DNA from: Granulicella sp. dw_53
GTDB taxonomy: Bacteria > Acidobacteriota > Terriglobia > Terriglobales > Acidobacteriaceae
Direction: 5' to 3'
Length of the DNA: 64,000 nucleotides
Assembly (NCBI RefSeq): GCF_018449545.1
Contig: NZ_JAAVUR010000015.1
Span: 62,001 to 126,000, forward strand
Every line of letters begins with the position of its first letter. Position 1 is the first letter of the stretch. The notes beneath the pieces were generated by a model, which worked only from the letters and a program-made list of their open reading frames with translations, had not been told where the DNA came from and searched no databases. This document shows positions 56,528-64,000 of the stretch, one piece after another. A program made the translations under genes and the position numbers.

Positions 56528-57448
56528 ATGGCACCTCGCTCTCCAGAGCACCTCGTCTCGTCCGATCCAGCTACGGAGCCTCCCGGAGCCCCCAGCGAAT
56601 CGGCGCGTCAGGCCGCTGCGCCCCTTGCGGAAGCCGTTACGATCATGGCTCGCCTGCGCGGGCCCGATGGCTGCCCGTGGGACAGGGAGCAGAGCTTCGA
56701 CTCGATCAAGAAGCACACGCTGGAGGAGACCTACGAGGTCTTCGACGCGATCGAGCGCCGGGCCTGGCCGGATCTTCGTGACGAACTTGGCGATTTGCTG
56801 CTTCAGGTGCTCTTCTACGCGCAGATGGCCGACGAGGCGGGTTACTTTACACTAGCTGACGTCGCGGCTGGGTTGAACGCCAAGCTCATCCGTCGTCACC
56901 CGCACATCTTTGCCGGAGAGGAAGTGAGCGATTCTGCCACCGTTCTACGCAATTGGGAGCAGATCAAACGCGCAGAGAAAGTCTCCGCTGCCGACACGCA
57001 AACCTCCATGCTGGACGATGTCCCCCGATCCATGCCTGCCTTGTTGGAGGCGTCGAAGCTCGGTTCACGGGCAGCAAAGGTAGGCTTCGACTGGCCGGAC
57101 GCAGCAGGGCTCTTCGAGAAGTTGCAGGAGGAGATCGGAGAATTAAAGGCCGAACTTCCGGCCTCCGCCGAATCGAAGAGCACAGTATCGAACGCAGCGA
57201 TCGAGGAGGAGTTAGGGGATGTACTGTTCACGGCGGTCAATCTTGCACGGCATCTGAAGGTCGACCCGGAGTCCGCGCTTCGTGCTGCGAACGCGAAGTT
57301 CCGCAAACGCTTCGCCACCATGGAGTTCGCTGGAGGCGGTCGAGAGGGCCTCGAAGCGCTCTCCCCACCGGATCTGGAAGCGTTGTGGAACGAAGCCAAG
57401 TTGAAGGAACGCGAGAGCATGAACAAGCTTGAGGAGCAAAGGCCATGA
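56528..57448 (+). CDS. mazG: nucleoside triphosphate pyrophosphohydrolase MazG
   Basis: A 306-residue house-cleaning enzyme hydrolysing (d)NTPs to monophosphates. There are two MazG repeats: the first has RLRGPDGCPWDREQSFDSIKKHTLEETYEV and ELGDLLLQVLFYAQMA; the second has EEIGELKAE and EEELGDVLFTAVNLARHL. These give the E-x-x-E and E-x-x-D metal sites in both halves. An N-terminal extension of about 35 Pro/Ala-rich residues is not usual, and a later start is possible. Its stop overlaps the next start (ATGA). Confidence 0.93.
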   Translation: MAPRSPEHLVSSDPATEPPGAPSESARQAAAPLAEAVTIMARLRGPDGCPWDREQSFDSIKKHTLEETYEVFDAIERRAWPDLRDELGDLLLQVLFYAQMADEAGYFTLADVAAGLNAKLIRRHPHIFAGEEVSDSATVLRNWEQIKRAEKVSAADTQTSMLDDVPRSMPALLEASKLGSRAAKVGFDWPDAAGLFEKLQEEIGELKAELPASAESKSTVSNAAIEEELGDVLFTAVNLARHLKVDPESALRAANAKFRKRFATMEFAGGGREGLEALSPPDLEALWNEAKLKERESMNKLEEQRP

Positions 57449-58284
57449 GTATGCAGCAAACGCCAGTGGTGCAGGAACACGCGGAGCAGAGGGACGAAAC
57501 ACCTTCGATTCGCATCGCTTCTCTGCACGATCTGGCACAGTTTCAGATCTGTGTGGATCTCCAGGTCGCAGTCTGGGGATACAGCGAAGGAGACGTAATT
57601 CCGCGGCGGGTATTTTTGCTGGCTGACCGTATCGGTGGACAGGTCTTAGGTGCCTTCGACGGCGAAAAGATCGTCGGATTTGCCATGGGTCTGCCGGGAT
57701 ATCGCAACGGTCAGCCCTACCTCCACTCGCATATGCTGGCAGTGTTACCGGAGTACCGTAACCTGGGCCTCGGGCGCCGTTTGAAGCTCGCCCAACGCGA
57801 CGATGCCCTGGCCCGTGGCTTCGAGTTGATGGAGTGGACCTTCGATCCCTTGGAGATCAAGAACGCTCACCTGAACATCGCCCGTCTGGGCGCGATCTCC
57901 CGCCGTTACAAACCCGACTTCTATGGCCCATCCTCTTCGCCGCTGCAGGGCGGTCTGCCGACCGACCGGCTCTACGCCGAATGGTGGCTGCGTTCTCCCC
58001 GCGTGACGCGAATCCTGAACGAAACCGGGCCCGAGCAGCAAACCCAGGCGATTTCGGAGGAGGTCATCGTCCCGCACGAGTTATACCAGTGGAAACAAGC
58101 GGAGGCGACTCGAAATCTGGCCAGCGCCCGCCAGCTTGCGAACCGCGAAGCGCTGCAGTCTGCCTTCAGCCGCGGGCTTGCCATTGTAGGCTACCGCCGT
58201 GAAAGCAATGGAGATGGGCATTTTCTCTTGGGTACTATCGATTCGGCGGAGATCGCTCCAAACGTAGCGGACATCCTCCCTTAG
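57445..58284 (+). CDS. COG3375-type acetyltransferase
   Basis: A 279-residue GNAT-fold protein of the COG3375 kind. QFQICVDLQVAVWGYSEGDVIPRRVF, GFAMGLPGYRNGQPYLHSHMLAVLPEYRNLGLGRRLK with the acetyl-CoA loop, and EWTFDPLEIKNAHLNIARLGA are family marks. Such genes often accompany OSBS/N-acylamino-acid racemase genes, as here, and may make or handle N-acyl amino acids. It is coupled to mazG and lies 128 bases before the racemase-like gene. Substrate is not known. Confidence 0.84.
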   Translation: MSMQQTPVVQEHAEQRDETPSIRIASLHDLAQFQICVDLQVAVWGYSEGDVIPRRVFLLADRIGGQVLGAFDGEKIVGFAMGLPGYRNGQPYLHSHMLAVLPEYRNLGLGRRLKLAQRDDALARGFELMEWTFDPLEIKNAHLNIARLGAISRRYKPDFYGPSSSPLQGGLPTDRLYAEWWLRSPRVTRILNETGPEQQTQAISEEVIVPHELYQWKQAEATRNLASARQLANREALQSAFSRGLAIVGYRRESNGDGHFLLGTIDSAEIAPNVADILP

Positions 58285-58411
58285 CAGGTAAAATGTCTCT
58301 AATCGTTTATTTCCAGTTGAATACTTCTTGTGGGTTCGCGGTACGATGTTCTGGCGCTCTGCCTTAATCCCCATCGCCACGCCTGCACATTACCCGGACA
58401 GGAAACCGCAC

Positions 58412-59542
58412 ATGCTCAAGATCGATGCCATCCACCTGCGCGAAATCAACATGCCCCTGGCGTACCCATTTGAGACCAGCTTCGGGCTCACCACGGGGAG
58501 ACGCATCCTGCTGATTGAGCTGGAGTCCGATGGTCTGACGGCTTGGGGCGAGTGTGTCGCCGGGGAACACCCCTACTTTAGCGACGAGATGATCGACACC
58601 GCCTGGATCATCACCGAGACCGAGCTTGCCCCGCGCCTGCTGGAGGCTGAGCTCTCCGGCGGAGGGAGTTGTCCGGATCTCTTCAAGCCCGTCCGTGGCC
58701 ACCGCATGGCCAAGGCGGCGATCGAAAATGCAGTCTGGGACCTCGAGGCGCAGCTAGAGGGCGTTGCTCTCTCTGAGTTGCTGGGAGGAACGCGCAAGGT
58801 GATTCCCTGTGGCGTCTCGATCGGAATCCAGCCCTCGCTGGAGCAGTTGTTGGACAAGATCGCCACCGAACTGGACGCCGGCTACCAGCGCATCAAATTG
58901 AAGTGCAAACACGGCTGGGATACGCGCATCTTCGAGGCAGTCCGCGCACGCTGGCCGGAGATCCTGCTGAGCTGCGACGCCAACTCCGCGTACCGGATGA
59001 GAGACTTCGACCACATCGCCAGTTGGGATCAGTTCAACCTGTTGATGATCGAGCAGCCGCTCTGGTACGACGACTTCTACTTTCACGCCATGCTACAGAA
59101 GCAGATCGAGACCGCGATCTGCCTGGACGAATCGATCCGCAACCGCCGCGACGCGCTGGCTGCCATTGATATGGAGTCCTGCCGCATCATCAACATCAAG
59201 GTAGGCCGCGTAGGAGGCTTCAGCGAGGCCATAGCAGTCCATAACGCGGCGGCAGAGCGCGGCATCCCTGTATGGTGCGGTGGCATGTTGGAGACCGGCA
59301 TCGGGCGCGCTCACAATATCGCTCTCTCCTCGCTGCCGAACTTCTCGCTTCCAGGCGATGTCTCCGCCTCCAGCCGTTACTGGGCACAGGACATCGTCGA
59401 TCCCCCAATTACGGTGAGCGCCAAGGGTGAGATCCTCGTCCCAACCACCTCTGGCTCCGGCTACCCCATCCTGAAGGATCGCATCGAGTCTCTGACCGTG
59501 CGGCGCACCTCGCTGCACGCCAAGGCCCGCGTCACGGTCTAA
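58412..59542 (+). CDS. o-succinylbenzoate synthase / N-succinylamino-acid racemase-like enolase-superfamily enzyme
   Basis: A 376-residue member of the muconate-lactonising subgroup. The KxK motif (YQRIKLKCK) supplies one catalytic lysine. The metal ligands are in SCDANSAY, MIEQPL and CLDESI. The second lysine lies in RIINIKVGRVGG. These fit OSBS and N-succinylamino-acid racemases alike. No other menaquinone gene is nearby, and the COG3375 acetyltransferase neighbour points to the racemase branch. ATG 58412 follows AGGAAA; the frame is open 28 codons further. Confidence 0.88.
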   Translation: MLKIDAIHLREINMPLAYPFETSFGLTTGRRILLIELESDGLTAWGECVAGEHPYFSDEMIDTAWIITETELAPRLLEAELSGGGSCPDLFKPVRGHRMAKAAIENAVWDLEAQLEGVALSELLGGTRKVIPCGVSIGIQPSLEQLLDKIATELDAGYQRIKLKCKHGWDTRIFEAVRARWPEILLSCDANSAYRMRDFDHIASWDQFNLLMIEQPLWYDDFYFHAMLQKQIETAICLDESIRNRRDALAAIDMESCRIINIKVGRVGGFSEAIAVHNAAAERGIPVWCGGMLETGIGRAHNIALSSLPNFSLPGDVSASSRYWAQDIVDPPITVSAKGEILVPTTSGSGYPILKDRIESLTVRRTSLHAKARVTV

Positions 59543-59561
59543 ATCGTGAAGCCGAGACAGC

Positions 59562-60587
59562 CTAGCGCGTCGGCAAAGGCGTGTTGAGTAACATTCGAAC
59601 CGCATCTTGATAACTGAGCGGTGGCAGCCTCTGGAAGGCAGACGCATCCACATTAGCGCGAACGTTCAGCGTCTTCACCATCAAAGCGCGTACCGTTACC
59701 TGCTCGATAAAGTGCGTGAAGATCCACCGCCCCCCACCTGCATCCGTCTGTTCGAGCACCAGCTTGCCCCCCGGATAGATATGGGCCAGCATCCCCCAGC
59801 CAAAGTTCACGCCTTGGAAGATGGTTCCCTCCATCCGAACCAGTTGCCGGGTCTTCGCGTCGATCCACATCCTGCCCCTGAGCCCGGTCAGCGCAGCGGA
59901 GGTCGTCGTCGGAGGCTTCCAATGTGGATTGGGTTCATAGTCCATCACAATCTCCACCGCTCCATGATTTGCCCCGGACTGCGGTTGATCCGGAGTATAG
60001 GTATAGATCATGGCATCGGGCAGCAGCCGGATCATGGAGTCCGCAAGCTTTCGGCCCGACTCTTCGTTCTTGACGTGTTTGAAATAGTCCGACGGCGAAA
60101 TGATCATGGAGTTCAGCCGGTCGCGCTCAGCCTTGTCCTCATCCTCTGTAAGGGCTCGGCCGCTTTTCAAGACCAGCCTGGCAACACTTCCATCTTTGCT
60201 TTCGATGACGTCGCGTTCCAGCTCCCCTTTGTCGTCGCGAACATGCATTCGATAACGTAAATAGGAGTCGCGATGATGCAGGTCGATCAGCTCATTCGCG
60301 GCCGCATCGACGACCCAGCTACGAGGCTCTACCGCCAGATCGGCGGAGTTACTTGGAGCCTGCGCGGCACGCGCGACGAGTTCTCTGTTGGAAGGAATGA
60401 CCGTAAGCGCGGAGAGAATGGATACCCCGACGCACCAACTCCGCAGCCGCCAAGAAGACAGAGTACGTGCGCTAATAGAACTGCTGAGTTGGCTCTCCCG
60501 GCGTCCCGCAGGAATCCGCCTCGAGCCGCCGTCTTTTTCCCCGCCGCAATGAAACAGAACCGGAACCTCCTGTCTCGCATTTTGCAT
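59562..60587 (-). CDS. exported protein of unknown function
   Basis: A 341-residue protein. The frame runs to 61103, through the bactofilin gene, and I limit it to the ATG at 60587; the real start may be later. A hydrophobic segment at about 55-72 (WCVGVSILSALTVI) looks like a signal anchor. The body has HHRDSYLRYRMHVRDDKGELERDVIESKDG, MIYTYTP and GRMWIDAKTRQLVRMEGTIFQGVNFGWGMLA. Its strand pattern is reminiscent of LolA-like outer-membrane lipid-handling folds; this is tentative. No catalytic motif is seen. Confidence 0.6.
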   Translation of the reverse strand: MQNARQEVPVLFHCGGEKDGGSRRIPAGRRESQLSSSISARTLSSWRLRSWCVGVSILSALTVIPSNRELVARAAQAPSNSADLAVEPRSWVVDAAANELIDLHHRDSYLRYRMHVRDDKGELERDVIESKDGSVARLVLKSGRALTEDEDKAERDRLNSMIISPSDYFKHVKNEESGRKLADSMIRLLPDAMIYTYTPDQPQSGANHGAVEIVMDYEPNPHWKPPTTTSAALTGLRGRMWIDAKTRQLVRMEGTIFQGVNFGWGMLAHIYPGGKLVLEQTDAGGGRWIFTHFIEQVTVRALMVKTLNVRANVDASAFQRLPPLSYQDAVRMLLNTPLPTR

Positions 60588-60756
60588 TTCGATTGCCCAA
60601 TTGAGACAGCGTACTGCTAGGGTAAGACGTACGCCGACGCGCCAAAGTTTGCCGCCTCGCCACAATGCCTCTGCGTTTGCCTTGCGGCGGAGGCTTGCGT
60701 ATAGTTCGGGCAAGACGCACCAAATCAGATTCACATCACCGGGAGAACAGAAGCCC

Positions 60757-61155
60757 ATGAAGCCAAACGAGGGTTCCACCGCCATCGGGAAGTCGGTCGT
60801 CGTTCGAGGAGAACTCTCCGGCAACGAAGACCTGTATTTAGATGGCGACCTTGAAGGAACCATTACGCTGACCGAGAGCCGTCTTACGCTCGGACCCAAT
60901 GCAAGGGTCAAGGCAGACCTGAACGTTCGTGATCTGGTCGTCTTCGGTCGACTGACAGGCAATGTTCGGGCCACGGGGAGCATCGATCTGCGCCAGTCCG
61001 CCGTCGTCAGTGGCGATCTGGTCGCCAGCAGGCTCTCCATCGAAGAGAGCGCCCTGATCCAGGGCCGCGTCGAGCTGACTACCGCCTCTGAGAAGCACTC
61101 CACGAGGGAAGCCGCAGAGCCCAGCGCGACATTCGCGCTCGAGCCACAGGCTTAG
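60757..61155 (+). CDS. bactofilin
   Basis: A 132-residue cytoskeletal protein of the bactofilin family, which polymerises at the membrane and organises cell-wall or polarity functions. The core of short beta-helix repeats is plain: IGKSVVVRGELSGNEDLYLDGDLEG, then LTLGPNARVKADL, NVRATGSIDLRQSAVVSGDL and SRLSIEESALIQGRVEL. Disordered tails flank it. The ATG at 60757 opens the usual tail. A second gene follows 20 bases downstream. Confidence 0.94.
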   Translation: MKPNEGSTAIGKSVVVRGELSGNEDLYLDGDLEGTITLTESRLTLGPNARVKADLNVRDLVVFGRLTGNVRATGSIDLRQSAVVSGDLVASRLSIEESALIQGRVELTTASEKHSTREAAEPSATFALEPQA

Positions 61156-61175
61156 GCAGGAGGGAAGCGAGGACG

Positions 61176-61817
61176 ATGCGCAACCTCTTCGGCGGTAACG
61201 ATAATTCAGGTAACTCCAAGGGCCAGGGCAACGAGCGAATTCCCCGTCACTCCAGCGGATGGAAGGAGCTGTTGAAGCATCTGCGCGGCGAAGAGTCGCT
61301 GCGCATCCTCGACATCGGCCCTACCTCCTCGACGAATATCAACTTCATCACCAGCATCGGCCACAGTATCTACATGGCGAATCTGGTGGAGGAGGCTGCT
61401 AAGCCGGAATGGATCACCGCAGGAGAACCAGGTGAGCCCGCCGGATTCGACGTCGACGGCTTTCTAGCCTCGAACCTCAACTTCTCGGGACGCATCTTCG
61501 ATGTAGTCATTCTTTGGGATACAGCAGACTATCTGCCGGAGATACTGCTACCCGCGGTACTCAACCGAATTCATAGCGTCATGCAGGAGGGCGGCTTGAT
61601 GCTTGCCTTCTTCCATACCAAGGCTGAAGGTCCCGAGACGGCCTTCTCACGCTATCACCTGACGGAGACAGATGCGGTCGAGATGCAGCGGGCCGGGAGC
61701 TATCCTATCCTTCGTACTTATAACAATCGTCAGATTGAAAATATGTTGAACGAATTTAGTAGCTACAAATTTTTTCTGGCGAAAGACAGTCTTCGCGAGG
61801 TCATTGTTACTCGTTAA
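61176..61817 (+). CDS. methyltransferase-like protein coupled to bactofilin
   Basis: A 213-residue cytoplasmic protein with the layout of a class I SAM-dependent methyltransferase. It has a disordered start (GNDNSGNSKGQGNE), LRILDIGPTSSTNINFI in place of the glycine-rich motif I, an acidic GFDVDGF, FDVVILWDTADYLP, and FHTKAEGPETAFSRYHL. Motif I has only one glycine, so cofactor binding is doubtful and the protein may have lost enzymatic activity. Its position right after a bactofilin gene suggests a shared function at the cell envelope. Confidence 0.75.
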   Translation: MRNLFGGNDNSGNSKGQGNERIPRHSSGWKELLKHLRGEESLRILDIGPTSSTNINFITSIGHSIYMANLVEEAAKPEWITAGEPGEPAGFDVDGFLASNLNFSGRIFDVVILWDTADYLPEILLPAVLNRIHSVMQEGGLMLAFFHTKAEGPETAFSRYHLTETDAVEMQRAGSYPILRTYNNRQIENMLNEFSSYKFFLAKDSLREVIVTR

Positions 61818-61850
61818 ATTCCTGCGAATTTTAGAAGGAAGGAAGCAATC

Positions 61851-61896
61851 AAAAGAGGGCGGTGCCAATGACTTATGGCGCGCGCCCTCTTTTTAC
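61851..61896 (+). terminator. rho-independent terminator after the bactofilin operon
   Basis: AAAAGAGGGCG (61851-61861) pairs with CGCCCTCTTTT (61883-61893), with a GCCA/TGGC inner pair, then TT. The A-rich left flank makes it usable on both strands. Confidence 0.85.
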
Positions 61897-61933
61897 ACTT
61901 CTAAACCCGTTTCGAAACAGGAACCCTGTACGA

Positions 61934-62200
61934 TTAGCCCTTTGCGAGCTGCTTTCTACGATCTGCCCAACGCTTTTTCATCGCGTCGGCGATACGTTTG
62001 CGTCCTTCGGGGCTAAGCTTGCGCTTTGCCGACTTCTTCGCAGGAGACGCCGCTACGGTCGCAACTGACTTCACGTTCTTACTGCCCTTAGGTCTACCGC
62101 GTCCGGACTGTCCAACCTGAGTTCCGGCCAGCACCGCACGGGCCTGTTGTAACTTCGCTATCTCAGCGTCGATCTCTGCAATGATCCCACTTAGGGCCAC
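61934..62200 (-). CDS. basic AT-hook-like nucleoid protein
   Basis: An 88-residue very basic protein. The N-terminal 25 residues form an amphipathic, probably coiled-coil helix (IIAEIDAEIAKLQQARAVL). An AT-hook-like GRGRPKGSKN is at about 33-42, then an Ala/Lys-rich linker. The end LSPEGRKRIADAMKKRWADRRK is a basic helix seen in other bacterial DNA-binding proteins. The start is GTG with a perfect AGGAGGT six bases upstream. A nucleoid-associated role is inferred from composition and AT-hook. Confidence 0.72.
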   Translation of the reverse strand: MALSGIIAEIDAEIAKLQQARAVLAGTQVGQSGRGRPKGSKNVKSVATVAASPAKKSAKRKLSPEGRKRIADAMKKRWADRRKQLAKG

Positions 62201-62340
62201 GTACTACCTCCTGTAGGCGGACATCCGTCATTGATCGAAATGATCAATTGTACGAAGTACCACTCTTGAACCATACAGAAGTATCTGGTGATTTGTAAAT
62301 GAGAAGTGGAATAAAACTAAAAAAGGTAGGAATATTTCCT

Positions 62341-64000
62341 CTACTTTTTAACTGCTCCATTCGGAGTTGTTACATCGTTATCCGGCAAACTTACTGCAGG
62401 TTGTGCCGTACGAATGGAATATCCTGGACCAGCCTCATCTAATAGTTCGTAACGTGCCGTGCTACCTAGTCCGCGACGTCTAGTCGAATCTTCGACAGAT
62501 TGTTTCAGTCCTTGCAAAGTAGCTTGTTTGTCCTGTGCAAACTCTTTCGCCATGTGAGTAAGTGCATAGGTCAAAATGTCGCTATGGTGAAGATTTTGCA
62601 TATCTGGCGCGCGTCGTAGATTCAACCATAGACGGTGTACTAACTCCACCTCATCGGGCTGAATAGCCGGCGCGTGCGGTCCAATGTGGAAGCTTAAAGA
62701 ATCCCCGTCGGGCTTTACCACATAGAAAGTGAACTGGCGCTTAGGCTCTGGTAACGCCTCCCAAGCCTGACCTACGTGGTAAGCCTGTTCCTGAGCGGTG
62801 AGCTTTGTAGATAGGCCAGAGACGACAGCTGCCGCATCCAGCGAGTTAGCCGTCTGTACTAATGCCGCGAAGATATCTCCCGCTGGCACCACCAGCAGAG
62901 AGATATGTTTTCCAAAACTCTCCGCGACCGAGACAGCCTTGGTAAATAGCATCTGCTCGTGTTCACTGAAGAGTTGTTCTGACGCGTCGACATAGTCTGG
63001 ACCTCCGGCCCCCATCATGCGCGCAGCCAGTACAACCAGGTCTTGCTCCTCAGTGTCGGTACGTGTAAGTGCCCACTTCAACGCGAAGGGAGTAGCGGAA
63101 TCCCGCATCGTAACAATAACGGCGCCGGGGCGAATCTCCAGGGACTCTCTGCCAACAGTATCTTGGTGCTCTAACTGAAAGTGTTCGCGCATCTGTTCTT
63201 TGGTCATGTCGTGTCTACGCTTGTTATCGCGCTCCGACAACGAAAAGATCACAAAGAGACTAGCGGCAAAAAGAATTCCACTTACTGTGGCTACCTTTTT
63301 AGTTAACAAGTTCACGAGCGCCGTTGTGAGCAGGACGAGAAAGACCGAAAGTAACCCCAGGGGTATCTCGGTCTTTCCAATCCGTAGGTTCAGCGGAACC
63401 TTCCAGCCGCGTTCCCCATGGTACTTCCAGCGCAGTACAAGCATGGCGAGGGAGTTGAAGGTAAAGCTCCAGATCACACCGAAGGCGTAAGCCTCGCCGA
63501 GCATAATTACATTTCCGCGAGTAACTATGATCGTGAGCAGTTGTAACGCCGCAACCAGATTTACTATTCGATAACTGGTTCCGAAACGGCGCTGCGGCTT
63601 ACGAAACCAGTCTGCGAGTACCCCATCTTCGGCGACGCGCATAAGTACGCCGGTCGAACCTACGATGGCAGTATTGACCGCTCCACCTAGAATTAGAAAT
63701 CCCACGATCACGACGAAGACACGGAAGGCGATGCGCAGGGCCAGCGGACCCGCCATATACATCGCCATTCCGGCAATGAGATTGTCGCGGTAGACCGGCA
63801 CGCGGACCGAATCCGGAATCAGCATCACCGCCAGCATGGAGCCGAGGCCGGTAAAGAAGAAAGTGTAGATCGCGATAACGATCGCCGCGCGCTTCAGATT
63901 CTTCAGCTTCGGATGCTCGATCTCGCGATTTACCTGCGCCAGCGACTCCTCGCCGCTCATCGCCAGGACAGAGTGGCCAAACGCCATAAGTACACCGAAC
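62341..64000 (-). CDS. APC-superfamily transporter with large cytoplasmic domain, N-terminus missing
   Basis: At least 552 residues; the 5' end lies beyond the window. The visible membrane part (about residues 1-260) has FGHSVLAMSGEESLAQVNREIEHP, typical of APC amino-acid/cation transporters. Several spans end with LLTKKVATVSGILFAASLFVIFSL. The C-terminal 280 residues are soluble and carry two alpha/beta, USP-like halves (GAVIVTMRDSATPFALKWALTRTD and ISLLVVPAGDIFAALVQTA). The substrate is unknown; regulation by nucleotide binding in the tail is a possibility from the fold only. Confidence 0.85.
   Translation of the reverse strand, partial: FGVLMAFGHSVLAMSGEESLAQVNREIEHPKLKNLKRAAIVIAIYTFFFTGLGSMLAVMLIPDSVRVPVYRDNLIAGMAMYMAGPLALRIAFRVFVVIVGFLILGGAVNTAIVGSTGVLMRVAEDGVLADWFRKPQRRFGTSYRIVNLVAALQLLTIIVTRGNVIMLGEAYAFGVIWSFTFNSLAMLVLRWKYHGERGWKVPLNLRIGKTEIPLGLLSVFLVLLTTALVNLLTKKVATVSGILFAASLFVIFSLSERDNKRRHDMTKEQMREHFQLEHQDTVGRESLEIRPGAVIVTMRDSATPFALKWALTRTDTEEQDLVVLAARMMGAGGPDYVDASEQLFSEHEQMLFTKAVSVAESFGKHISLLVVPAGDIFAALVQTANSLDAAAVVSGLSTKLTAQEQAYHVGQAWEALPEPKRQFTFYVVKPDGDSLSFHIGPHAPAIQPDEVELVHRLWLNLRRAPDMQNLHHSDILTYALTHMAKEFAQDKQATLQGLKQSVEDSTRRRGLGSTARYELLDEAGPGYSIRTAQPAVSLPDNDVTTPNGAVKK

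Noticed and set aside
60588-61103. N-terminal extension of the exported protein gene through the bactofilin gene
   Set aside because: The extra 172 residues are antisense to the clear bactofilin beta-helix repeats and show no domain.

Overview
The window reads as the chromosome of an acidobacterium of the Terriglobia/Acidobacteriaceae type (Granulicella, Terriglobus and Edaphobacter relatives). This is an inference from a high-GC, Gram-negative gene set with an Oar-like TonB-dependent receptor carrying an N-terminal carboxypeptidase-regulatory domain, Ig-rich secreted enzymes with C-terminal membrane segments, small DUF3309/DUF3311 membrane proteins, and GC-rich intergenic repeats. No rRNA, tRNA, CRISPR array or insertion sequence was recognised. 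Both ends cut a gene: pgi on the left and an APC-family transporter on the right.

Left part (1-12 kb): the pgi 3' end, a peroxiredoxin, a dienelactone-hydrolase-like secreted enzyme, fabF, a broken GGDEF gene and a Gly-rich secreted protein. A zinc-starvation module follows: a Zur-type Fur regulator divergent from a COG0523 metallochaperone GTPase and cysteine-free/cysteine-poor ribosomal proteins L28 and L33 (the L33 gene is only 50 codons). Then come a cytochrome P460-like protein with an odd haem motif, a HigBA-type toxin-antitoxin pair and ffh.

Middle part (12-34 kb): an EAL phosphodiesterase, tandem XerD and XerC recombinases, a rhodanese, an NtrC-type regulator with its histidine kinase and a lipoprotein, secA, a rhamnogalacturonan-acetylesterase/OprB porin pair, thiG behind a structured leader with a mini-ORF and terminator, ruvC, rsmA and glgA.

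Right-centre (32-49 kb) is the main accessory region. It holds a membrane-anchored regulator-like protein, a SusC-like TonB receptor, a GH3 beta-xylosidase/glucosidase, an (alpha/alpha)6-barrel glycosidase of unknown specificity, a GH10 xylanase and a GH28 pectinase-like enzyme. Convergent to these is a 1121-residue multidomain CE15 glucuronoyl esterase. Together they look like a glucuronoxylan/pectin utilisation locus. The TonB receptor and the esterase, about 14 kb apart, share an extended upstream element centred on the perfect palindrome TTCCTGAC-N-GTCAGGAA, pointing the same way relative to each gene. This is the best candidate here for an undescribed regulatory system.

Right part (49-64 kb): an APC permease, a GT39-like membrane glycosyltransferase, a zinc metallopeptidase, uvrC, an OmpA lipoprotein, mazG with a COG3375 acetyltransferase and an enolase-superfamily OSBS/racemase, a bactofilin with a degenerate methyltransferase-like partner, an AT-hook basic protein, and the truncated APC transporter.

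Two intergenic repeat families recur: a ~0.5 kb GC-rich, hairpin-rich element (two long copies, each between convergent genes, plus one short copy) and a 60-bp hairpin element (two copies).
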